Source: Ryuthela nishihirai (taxonomy: Eukaryota; Arthropoda; Arachnida; Araneae; Heptathelidae). Taken from it: DNA of 64,000 nt. Shown here piece by piece: positions 55,345 to 64,000 of this stretch. A program made the position numbers and the translations under genes. The stretch is from assembly GCA_038380435.1 (NCBI GenBank), contig JAWZYU010000001.1, forward strand, positions 17,464,001 to 17,528,000. The letters run 5' to 3'. The notes below the pieces were generated by a model. The model ran no database searches. It was given only the letters and a program-made list of their open reading frames with translations, and had not been told where the DNA came from. Position 1 is the first letter of the stretch, and each line of letters begins with the position of its first letter.

Positions 55345-55912
55345 CAAACGGGACATACCCCCCTTTCAGAATGATGGTAAGAGACAAAAATTTATTAAAC
55401 ATATTTATAGTTCATGCATTTTTTCACGAAATATTTTACATATCTGTAAAACAGAGAAGGAAATCTATTAGTGCATTGGAAATCAAGTCTCTTTGCCTCA
55501 TTTTACGTTTTTCCGGCTCGATTGTTTCTTCCCCCTCCCCCTTAATTTTTTTTCCAGATCAGAGCCTAGACTTGACCATTTAGCCTATTATGGGCAAAGG
55601 AAGTGCTGCTTAGAGGTAAAATATACCAGCCTATGTCTAAATAGTAACATCGAACTGATTCCTTTGTGATATTTTGAATTTCACACTGCAAATAATAGAG
55701 AGTAGGTTTCCTCTCAACCGAAGTTTGGCGGCTTAGGTTTCAACCTACTTAGCCCAGGGTTAATTTAATAAACGTTTCAACTCACCCTATCATAAAAAAA
55801 ACTTCACCATCGATTACTATGTTTTTGTCCTTTAATTTCCGACAAATTTCGGAAATTTCCACACAAAATATTTACCATGCAAAAATGAGTACTTTAGCAT
55901 AATATTTTTACC
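55345..55912. other. Unassigned stretch with a SINE1-like scrap
   Basis: 55570-55630 reads cttgaccatttagcctatta tgggcaaaggaagtgctgct tagaggtaaaa, a decayed SINE1 3' end. The rest is not recognised. Confidence 0.5.
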
Positions 55913-55913
55913 T

Positions 55914-56112
55914 ATGTGCCGAGTGGTTAGCACGCTTGGCTACTGATCGAAGGGACCTGGGTTCGAGCCCCGTATTAGGCATGGATGTGTGTGTGTGTCG
56001 TTTTTCTGCTGAGGTCCTGCCATCCTCTCAGATCTTCTACTGTGGCATATAAACTGACCGGCTCCTGTCAGACCTCTGTGGCAAGCAGCTGCTTGAGGGG
56101 ATATTTATTTTT
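55914..56112 (+). mobile_element. SINE2, full length
   Basis: Box A gccgagtggttagcacgc, B box GGTTCGAGCCC, internal TTTTT near 56000, tail gaggggatatttatttttta. No clear TSD. Confidence 0.92.
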
Positions 56113-56219
56113 TATTTATGTTATCCTGTTGCTTTTCGCTCGTCATTTATCGGTGTGTTAGTCTTTTAGTTTGTCGGTTTGTTGGTTAATAAAATTAATC
56201 AATCAAGTAAGATTCAGCG

Positions 56220-56367
56220 ATTTTTTTTAGAAATTAGTGATCTGGCAACCTTCGTGTCAGGTGACACGAAGGTTGCCAGATCACTAATTTCTAAAAAAAA
56301 TCGTGCTAGATATTTTTTCTGAATTCTGTAATCAACAATAGTGTTTGGACACTTTTTTCAGCGACTG
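56220..56367. mobile_element. Tc1-like hairpin MITE, copy 3, left arm shortened
   Basis: Centre ccttcgtgtcaggtgacacg aagg and a complete right arm ending gcgactg TA. The outer left arm is missing. Confidence 0.85.
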
Positions 56368-56369
56368 TA

Positions 56370-56766
56370 TATTTTCTGAATTATCGATCGCATTACTTCC
56401 TAATTGAATGGTTAAAGATTTTTCAAAAGGGAATTGTTTTTCTTAAGTGGTTAATCAAATGTGTTTTGCGAAGATTTCGTTTGATGTTTGGTAAATCGGT
56501 CTAAAATCATCCAAAATATTATGACTAATAACTGAAATAATTATATTTAATCTATGTTTAAATTCTAAAACAAGGCCTAGTTTTGAGTTTTCTAAAAAAA
56601 AATTATATTTTTGATGATGCACAGGGTGGATCAGGAAGTCTTCAGCCATTTGAAATTTGAATTAAAAGAATATTTTTAGTTGTTTCCCAAGCCCTATATA
56701 TGCACTATTGCCCCTAAAAGAGTCGTATTTTAAAATGGCGCAACCATACGATTTTTGAAACGTTTC
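56370..56766. other. AT-rich stretch, nothing recognised
   Basis: A 64-codon minus ORF only. Confidence 0.5.
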
Positions 56767-57290
56767 TATGAAAAGTGTGGAGAAATAGGCGTATACACCT
56801 AAAGACTAAAATTAGGCTGTAATAGTTTGGTTCTTTCTAGGGTTAGTTATGGTAGCGAAACTTGGACACTTTGTAAACAAGATAACAGGAAACTAGATGC
56901 TTTTGATTCTAGATGCTTACGCAGTATCTTGGGCATTAGGTGGTTCAACTTTGTAACTAATGATGAGGTTAGGCAAAGGAGTTTGCAACCTCCTTTAAGC
57001 AGCATATTGTGCAGAGAGAGACTCCGTTGGTTTGGCCATGTTGCCCGTATGAATAATTATAGATTGGCGAATAGGGTTATGAACAGTGTGCCTAAAGGCC
57101 TCAGAAAGAAGGGGAGACCTAGGATGCGGTGGACAGACAATGTCAAACAGGACCTTGTTAGAATTGGTGTGCAGTGGCCAGATGCAGTAGATGTAGCTCA
57201 GGGCAGATATGCTTGGAGAATTAAACTGCGCAGTCTGGTTGGACATCCGTAGCCCATGGCTGCTTGAGGATGATGATGATGATGATGAAT
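56767..57290 (+). mobile_element. RTE-type LINE 3' end, 5'-truncated
   Basis: Starts at atgaaaagtgtggagaaata, ends with tagcccatggctgcttgagg and a (ATG)n tail (about 57270-57290). Shares the Trp-to-TGA change with the 28.7-kb copy. Confidence 0.92.
56827..57252 (+). pseudogene. C-terminal part of RTE-type reverse transcriptase
   Basis: Open frame of about 140 codons covering LSRVSYGSETWTLCKQDNRK, RLRWFGHVARMNNYRLANRV and KKGRPRMRWTDNVKQDL to the natural stop. A 2-bp loss just upstream (gctgtaatag against ctgtataatag) and the 5' truncation leave no catalytic domain. Better preserved than the same region at 32 kb. Confidence 0.9.
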
Positions 57291-58466
57291 TGATTCTTCA
57301 AGTACACAGACATTTCTGTATACAGTTAATCTAGGACCTACCATATCAGAGCAACATCAGAAAATGATACAATAAAATCCTGGAAACCAATGATGTTCTT
57401 TCTAAACAAAACCCAGTAGACCAAGCTTATCTGATATGTCTTGAATCTAAACATCAGTTAGATAAGCTCCAGGCTACAGAAAGTGCTCACACCGAAGTGC
57501 ATTATCTTTGCGGGGAAAAACCTTCTTAATTTGGACTATCAAGTACTGCTTACCACATCTCTGTGCAGTAAGTAGTTTTTTTCAATTCAGTTTTAAAATC
57601 GGTTAAGAACTTCTGGTCAATACTGTATATAAATGAAATGATTTTTAAAATAAAATTCGGTATATTCAATATTGGGCAGCAGATTTACATTTTTCTTTTA
57701 AATTAAGTTTAATGAATTCTGTCGGTATATATAAACATGCCATTCTTCTGCAGACATTTTTGATACATTTCAATTTGCATCTACAGTTTCATTCCTATTT
57801 CAGCACAGAAGGATTTCTTCCCCGTCTGACATTCCAAAATCTGCGCGAAGTTTTCCTTTCCTGCATGCGATCCAAAATCCTTCGAAATGGACTCTGTTGG
57901 ATATTCGGCTTGCAGAGCGAGGGTCTCGCGGCCTTTTCCTAGCCCGCATGTAAATAGAAGGTGAATTCCGTCTTTCAGGTCCACGTGCAACTAAATTGCT
58001 CTTCGCTGCTCGTGTCACTCACATGACAAGACCCTGCCACGAGCTCTGCAGCTTCCAATTGCTCTGCCATTCCACCGCTCGGGAGTGGAAGATGCTGATC
58101 GCTCTTCTGCTCTTCGAAGTTGTTTCATCTGCGATCTAGTTCGAGCAATGCTGCCGCAGGCGAAAAATATAAACATAAGAGTTTTATTAGAAAGTGGAGG
58201 ACAAATGGAAAACACTCCGAATTACTTTTTTTTTCCTTCTCGCAAAATGAGGAGTCGTTGTTTAAATTGCAGGGTTTTTTTTTATCAAGTTGATATGCAT
58301 TAGTTATACTGTTAGAATGAAAGTTATTTTTTTTTTCAAATCTTCATTCAAAATATTTTAAATCAAAATATTTTCTTGCCCTGTAAATAATGATATGACT
58401 AATGATTTAAATGCGGTATGAAATCATTTCTTGCAAGTTAAATAATGACTTTATTCGTACAGTTCC
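57291..58466. other. Unassigned; GC-richer core at about 57830-58170
   Basis: The core lacks repeats and has ORFs on both strands without motifs. Possible regulatory island. The flanks are AT-rich. Confidence 0.3.
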
Positions 58467-58853
58467 TGGGGCGGGGGTGGCTCAGTCGGTAGCGCGCCAG
58501 GCTCGTAATCTGTAGTTCCCAGGTTCGAGTCCCAGCTGGGTCAGCGTTGAGATTTATCTCCGCAAACTTCCCCGCCCTGCCCCCGGTCAGTAGGGGACAC
58601 CGGTGGGCTTGGAAAGGCCGCCGTCCGTCGGATGGGACGTTAAGCCGTGGCCCCGTGTGCGGGAGAGCCATACTCTGTGCACGTTAAAGAACACGCTGGA
58701 TGGCCTTGACGGGAGGCTACGATCTGTCTCCCAACAGCTGTTTCAGTGGGTCCCCTCCCCCAACCTTCTCTGAGCCTTCGGGGTCCATGTGACCTGGACA
58801 TTTAGCCCATGGTGTGCAAAAAAGTGCCACTCAGAGGTAAAACAACCCAACAA
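58467..58853 (+). mobile_element. SINE1, full length
   Basis: 11-bp TSDs cgtacagttcc at 58456-58466 and 58854-58864. Both boxes intact. Confidence 0.96.
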
Positions 58854-58864
58854 CGTACAGTTCC

Positions 58865-59408
58865 GTAATTGCATTCAATTTGACAATAATAAAGATAACT
58901 CAATAAAACACAAAGCCAATAAAACTGCAAAAAAAGAGCAAAAGACAAAACTGAAAACACTAGAACAAAAAACGAAAATACAACAAAGTATCATAAGTGT
59001 AAGCAGACTATTGAATATCTAATTGACTCTCTATTCTTTTTTTTTACAACGCCTGAGCCTAAATAACAGCTTGAGTTTGGATCCAGTGCAGAATTGGTAA
59101 ATGTGTCCTGGTCTCAGACAGCGATACCAGACGTTCCCGAAATTGCAGGACGGTCCCACAGAACATCAATTTATCTTTCTTCCCTCATCAACCTTCAAAT
59201 GTCCGCGAATTTAAGCTAATTGAGTCAATATCAGCTGTTACGTAATGACTAAAACATCTGTATTTGTGCGTCTTTGCTATTTAAATCTTCGCTATTCATT
59301 CTAACTGCACACACCGTATATGACATATTGAATACGGGACATAAAGAGTAGCTTAGACTCAAATTATAGCAGGGTTCAAGCAAGAAATCGTAAATTGTAG
59401 AAGGGCAT
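58865..59408. other. Unassigned stretch
   Basis: AT-rich with a Lys-rich chance ORF. Nothing recognised. Confidence 0.45.
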
Positions 59409-59521
59409 TGTCACGTGACACGAAGGTTGCCAAATCACTAATTTCTAAAAAAATCGCTGCCAGATATTTTTTCTCAATTCGGTAATCAACCGTAGTGTTC
59501 GGATACTTTTTTGAGCGACTG
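59409..59521. mobile_element. Tc1-like hairpin MITE, half copy
   Basis: Begins at the palindrome centre (tgtcacgtgacacgaagg) and keeps only the right arm to gcgactg TA. The left arm is absent. Confidence 0.85.
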
Positions 59522-59856
59522 TACCATCCTGTATTCACCGATCGAAATGCTGTTTTGTATCACTAAAACGATAATAAACAGTTCGAATAGTGATTATATT
59601 TTTAATTTAATTCAGCTGTGTTGAATCTGCTATATAGATTAACGATGTTTACAAGCGTTTCTACTATACACGTGACAAGTTTTAATCTGAAGGAATCGGA
59701 AAAAAATAGGGTATATATTATCATCGGTCAAGACACCACTAAAATGTTTTTAACTGCTTACAAACATGTTATATGTCATAGCTGTTTAAGCACACTAAAT
59801 TTTAGAGGCAAATGTAAAAAATATTTTTGAAAATGCTGAAATCACTAAAAAAATGA

Positions 59857-60427
59857 AGAAATACTCCCTCAAGCAACTTTTTGCTACAGAGGTCTGACAG
59901 GAGCCTGTCAGTTCATACGGCATAGTAGAAGTTCGTTGAGGAAGGAGAGTTGTTGTTGGGTTGTTTTACCTCTGAGCGGCACTTTTTTGCACACCATGGG
60001 CTAAATGGCCAGGTCACATGGACCCCGAAGGCTCAGAGAAGGTTGGGGAGGAGACCCACTGGAACAGCTGTTGGGAGACAGATGGTAGCCTCCCGTCAAG
60101 GCCATCCAGCGTGTTCTTTAACGTGCACAGGGTATGGCTCTCCCGCACACGGGGCCACGGCTTAACGTCCCATCCGACGGACGGCGGCCTTTCCTAGCCC
60201 ATCGGTGTCCCCTACTGACCGTGGGCAGGGTGGGGAATTTTGCGGAGATAAATCTCAACGCTGACCCAGCTGGGACTCGAACCTGGGAACTACAGATTAC
60301 GAGCCTGGCGCGCTACCGACTGAGCCACCGCCCCGAGGAAGGAGAGACCTCAGCACAAAGAAACCATGCCTTGCTGAGAGCTCTTTGATCAGTAGCCAAG
60401 CACGCTGACCACTCGACCACGGAGGGT
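59857..60427 (-). mobile_element. SINE2, diverged, split by a SINE1
   Basis: Left part actccctcaagcaacttttt ... gtctgacaggagcctgtcag, right part ccatgccttgctgagagctc and A-box region gctgaccactcgaccacgg. The SINE1 at 59950-60334 lies between them. The B box is lost. Confidence 0.85.
59950..60334 (-). mobile_element. SINE1, full length, nested in SINE2
   Basis: 12-bp TSDs gaggaaggagag at 59938-59949 and 60335-60346. Both Pol III boxes present at right. Confidence 0.96.
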
Positions 60428-60685
60428 TGCTGAAATTATTAACAAGGATTGATCAGACGGCTGAGACAAGGAAAGAATCTCTTTAGAATAACTAATGGCC
60501 CTAAGGATGCATTTCTTTATTATATGGTAAATACAATAATACTAACGGCAGCAGAGAATAAATGGAGGAAACGTTTTAAATCGAACGACTAAATCTGTTA
60601 TTCGAAAACCAGCCCTTTTTTAAAAATCGTGTTGATAGAATTCGCGTTAGTCTAAGACCGGGTGTACTTAAAATATGTAAATATT
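60428..60685. other. Unassigned stretch
   Basis: Nothing recognised. Confidence 0.5.
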
Positions 60686-60760
60686 GCCATGAGTGGGATT
60701 CGAACCCACGTCTCCAGGAAACATGCCTGTTAATGCTAGACCACTACACCATCAATGGCT
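60686..60760 (-). tRNA. tRNA-like sequence, probably a pseudogene or SINE head
   Basis: Minus strand: A-box-like TGGTGTAGTGGTCTAGCA, perfect T arm GTGGG-TTCGAAT-CCCAC, acceptor GCCAT/ATGGC pairing for 5 of 7 positions, an anticodon-like stem CAGG/CCTG with loop CATGTTT. The base before the putative anticodon is A instead of the invariant U, and the D arm is weak. The identity (UGU, Thr) is therefore doubtful and I favour a tRNA-derived repeat. Confidence 0.35.
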
Positions 60761-61024
60761 AAACTTTTCTCAGCTTACTGACCTTATAAGATTTCTGGAT
60801 TTTATTTATTTGATTCCTACTAGTGGCGCCATCTATCCAGGAAGTGGACAACTCTGTTGCCTCTTTAGAGATAGAATTAATATTTTTCATTCACGCTCGG
60901 GACGTTAAATCAATAAATCAGTAGCAAAGTATAGATTAACTTGTAAAACACAATACAATAAACATTACACACTGCCATATGTTCTACAGTGTTGAGAGCG
61001 TGAATGTTGTTCATTTCTAATTTT

Positions 61025-61418
61025 GGGGCGGGGGTGGCTCAGTCGGTAGCGCGCCAGGCTCGTAATCTGTAGTTCCGAGGTTCGATTCCCAGCTGGGTCA
61101 GCGTTGCGATTTATCTCCGCAAAATTCCCCGCCCTGCCCACGGTCAGTAGGGGACACCGATGGGCTTGGAAAGGCCGCCGTCCGTCTGATGGGACGTTAA
61201 GACGTGGCCCCGTGTATGGGAGAGAGCCATACCTTGTGCACGTTAAAGAACACGCTGGATAGCCTTGACGAGAGGCTACCATCTGTCTCCCAACAGCTGT
61301 TCCAGTGGGTCCCCTCCCCCAACCTTCTCTGCGCCTTCGGGGTCCATGTGACCTGGCAATTTAGCCCATGGTGTGCAAAAAAGTGCCGCTCAGAGGTAAA
61401 ACAACCCAACCCAACTCC
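61025..61418 (+). mobile_element. SINE1, full length
   Basis: 11-bp TSDs tttctaatttt at 61014-61024 and 61419-61429. B box with one change (GGTTCGATTCC). Confidence 0.95.
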
Positions 61419-61429
61419 TTTCTAATTTT

Positions 61430-61720
61430 ACTTTTCCTATAAATCTTTAGTCTTGCGGATATCCCATTCTCGGCAATCTTCCTGAACGTAGTTCCAGCGA
61501 TGGGCCGAAAAAGAGCATGATGAGCTCTGTAGAAGTAATATGAGCAGAAATATTAAATTTCCTTGTGGCCAATTATCACATTGGAAGTTTTTGGAAGAAT
61601 TGAATTGGAAGTTTTGAATTTGGTGGGAGGTTAAATTTCTGAAATAAATAAAGAAAAGCTTGAAAAAATGAATAGACAAGGACTATTGAAACAAGGATCG
61701 AAACTTAACGCATATGTTAA
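61430..61720. other. Unassigned stretch
   Basis: Nothing recognised. Ends with the TTAA (61717-61720) of the next element. Confidence 0.5.
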
Positions 61721-62250
61721 CCCTTTCAGGACCATAAGGTTTCTAAGAGTAAATATTAGTATGTAATTGTTTATTTTAGTTCGTTTAGAAGTAAAATAAA
61801 TAAAAATCATAAGAAAAATACATAACAATGTGTAGTTTTTTTGGAATTTTATGGGAAATATTTTTCCCAATGGTACCAATAAAGGTAACACAAATTATAG
61901 TTAGGCTTATTATGCAATGTCTTTTATTTATTGGTTTATTATAACAAAATGTTAACTAAAATAATACAAAAATATGAAATAAAATTACTATACATAATTA
62001 GCACAAAATGATGTGCTAATTATGATATTCTGCGAAGCAATTTCTTTTGGTAGTAAGGCAAAGATGGACATTGCACAGATGCAACATTATTGCAAAGATG
62101 GACATGGACTAAACGTTCCCGTTTACGTAATTGCGTTCGGCATACGTTCTATTTTGACATTCTGTATAAAAATGCAGATAAGGTTATAATTAAATACGAC
62201 AATCACCAATTTTATAATGGGGAAAAATGTTTCCCTTAGTCGTGAAAGGG
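61721..62250. mobile_element. piggyBac-like MITE, copy 2
   Basis: Ends ccctttcaggaccataagg and (inverted) ccctttcacgactaaggg, perfect TTAA at 61717-61720 and 62251-62254. Closely similar to 54171-54699 except for a replaced block near 62075-62112 and an added 10-bp word (gcacaaaatg region) near 61997. Confidence 0.92.
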
Positions 62251-62254
62251 TTAA

Positions 62255-62729
62255 AGGGTTAGGAGAACTCAAAGACTTGTAAGTAAATATTCCATTAAAA
62301 TTATCACAGAAATGAATATCGGACACTGCGAATGAGCAAACTAAGAATTAAATCATTGCATTACTGCATTGAATTTTCATCATAAATTGAATTACTTTTT
62401 AGCTTAAATATAGCTATTGCAACGATCCATCTATTCGATCGATCCATTCATCGATATTCTGAGTAAACTATTATACTGAAAATAATCAATGTGATAATAA
62501 TAATCTAAAATAGTTATGATGCTTTACTTTAGTTAAGAAGTTAATAGAAAACCTCAGGTCTGTTATTAACTTTAGTTCATAACTACGTTATCTCTACGTT
62601 TCTGTACGTTTCTGTGAGTGAATTACACAAAAAGCAACTTTAAATTGATTATTTAAGAACAGTGATTCGATTTTTACCATCCTCCAACTGAGTACTTCCT
62701 CCATTATCACGAATGGAATCACTCTGATC
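62255..62729. other. AT-rich stretch, nothing recognised
   Basis: No credible ORF or repeat ends. Confidence 0.5.
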
Positions 62730-62914
62730 GAGGCACAAAGCATGAGTGGGGGCAATTGAGCCAATACTGTAATAGTTCAAAAATTGCAGCACAGATCATT
62801 CGTTAATTTTGAAAAGTCACTGATAGCTCAATCAGCCAATGATCTACGAGAATCGTCGTTTCGGCAACTGCGCAGTCTCATTTTCTCAATTGCTTCCACT
62901 ACGCTTCACCACTG
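62730..62914. mobile_element. hAT-like MITE, GAAGCAATTGAG family
   Basis: Right end (inverted) cagtggtgaagcgtagtgga agcaattgag is the best preserved terminus of the family. The left end is degenerate (gaggcacaaagcatgagtgg). 8-bp TSDs ctctgatc (62722-62729) and ctctgacc (62915-62922). Confidence 0.78.
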
Positions 62915-62954
62915 CTCTGACCAGAGATTCTTAAACGCTTCCGAAATGGGCTCA

Positions 62955-63372
62955 GGTAATCGAGTGGTTAGCACGCTTGGATATTGATCTAAGAGACCTG
63001 GGTTCGAGCCCCGGGTAAGGCATGGATGTGTGTGTCGTTTTTTCTGCTGAGGTCCTGCCGTCCTCTCAGACATTCTAAATAAAAATAAATAAATACCCCC
63101 TCAAGCAGCTGCTTTCCACAGAGGTCTGACAGGAGCCTGTCAGTTTATATGCCAGAGTAGAAGGTCTGAGAGGATGGCAGGACCTCAGCAGAAAAACGAC
63201 ACATACATCCACGCCTTACCCGGGGCTCGAACCCAGGTCCCTTAGAACACTAGTCAAGCGCGCTAACCACTCGGCCAAGGGACGGCTCAGACCTTCTACT
63301 ATGGCATATAAACTGACAGGCTCCTGTCAGACCTCTGTGGCAAGCAGCTGCTTGAGGGGATATTTATTTTAT
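62955..63372 (+). mobile_element. SINE2, full length, with an inverted SINE2 nested inside
   Basis: Head gagtggttagcacgcttgga with B box GGTTCGAGCCC. The body breaks at cctctcagacattct and resumes at ctcagaccttctactatggc after the nested copy. Tail gaggggatatttattttatt. Confidence 0.92.
63077..63285 (-). mobile_element. SINE2, full length, nested
   Basis: Minus copy, A-rich tail side at left. 12-bp TSDs ctcagacattct (63065-63076) and ctcagaccttct (63286-63297), one mismatch. Head at right with gctaaccactcggcca. Confidence 0.94.
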
Positions 63373-64000
63373 TTTTTATTTTTATCTGTGAGATTCTAAA
63401 AAAAATTCATTTTCCTTTTAAAAAAATCTAAATTACATTTCAAACATACTGAGAAAGTTCATTTTAATTGTTCTAATTCAACGAAAAGCTTTTTCGCAGC
63501 AATTTTTTTTAATTTTTAATATTATCATTTTAGAATGATTTAGCTTTAAATATAAATAAAGTAATTTAGCCGGGATAGAGGCGTAATTTCAGTTCGAAAT
63601 TTCCCTTATTATTGAAATGAAAGCGATATTTTTGTCCCTTAGAGCCCTTTAAAATAATGTTTTAACTCTAAAAAAAAAAGTAAAAAAACATTTCAATAAA
63701 AAGCAGGGAATCAGATTCAGTGTTCCAAACTATGTAATGTATAGTAAATCCATAAAAGTTACAATCCTAATTTTGTTTTTCTGAGAGATTGCATTCAATC
63801 TCCATATCGCCCAACATTTTCAATGCTGGGGTTATTGCACATCTCGAACCAAGAGCATGGAACTCTATTAAGATGAAACATAAAACGAATATAATTCTCT
63901 GTGATGCGAGATGATCGAGCTTATTTCACTATCATAATTTATTCAATAAATAGTTCAGATACATTTATGCGTCGTAGAGAAACATCGTTACGCGAACAGG
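63373..64000. other. AT-rich stretch, nothing recognised
   Basis: No ORF, tRNA-like or repeat-end signal found up to the window edge. Confidence 0.5.

Overview
This window is AT-rich animal DNA made almost entirely of transposable elements and tandem repeats. I find no host protein-coding gene that I can defend. The element mix (two LINE clades, several tRNA-derived SINE families, Tc1/mariner, hAT, piggyBac-like and Helitron elements) fits an arthropod. I lean towards a chelicerate, probably a spider, but that is only an inference. The DNA is probably intergenic or deep intronic.

The dominant repeat, called SINE1 here, is about 387 bp. It has a tRNA-like head with near-consensus Pol III A and B boxes, a conserved body and an (AAC/AACCC)-rich tail. 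About 33 units occur, roughly one sixth of the window, and most have readable 8-13 bp target-site duplications (TSDs). A second family, SINE2, is about 200 bp, has a Ser/Leu-tRNA-like head and ends in a TATTTATT-type tail. A third tRNA-like family (SINE3) lies around 27.5-28.5 kb.

Layout: 1-4149, LINE with open ORF1 (cut by the window edge) and intact ORF2. 4.6-10.9 kb, SINE1 copies, hAT MITEs, a 27-bp minisatellite and a GC-rich island. 12.57-13.99 kb, non-autonomous Helitron carrying a SINE1. 14.7-16.3 kb, 128-bp satellite derived from a hAT tip, abutting a 5'-truncated RTE-type LINE (16.3-17.6 kb, minus strand). 19.2-23.5 kb, Tc1 element interrupted by two SINE1s and partly re-duplicated by SINE1-SINE1 unequal crossover. 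23.5-28.5 kb, diverged minisatellite, dimeric SINE1s, hAT MITEs, SINE3 palindrome and triplication. 28.7-32.4 kb, near full-length but broken RTE LINE. 33.9-34.4 kb, 57-bp minisatellite. 35-41.8 kb, SINE1s, a foldback MITE with a nested hAT MITE, and hairpin MITEs. 42.2-46.3 kb, an ancient RTE copy taken apart by a Tc1 (DD36E type), a hAT and three SINE1 insertions. 46.6-64 kb, more SINE1/SINE2, piggyBac-like and hAT MITEs and a third RTE 3' end.

The elements interact in three ways. The autonomous elements supply enzymes: LINE RT/endonuclease for SINEs, transposases for MITEs. SINE2 and the RTE LINE share a 3'-terminal motif, suggesting a parasite-host pair. SINE1 recombines with itself (tandem duplication, inverted fusion) and recurrently forms head-to-tail units inside a single TSD. 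The most unusual observations are those SINE1 dimers, the hAT-tip satellite with its apparent parent element in the same window, a perfect 23-bp-arm palindrome inside one SINE1, and a 39-bp TSD.
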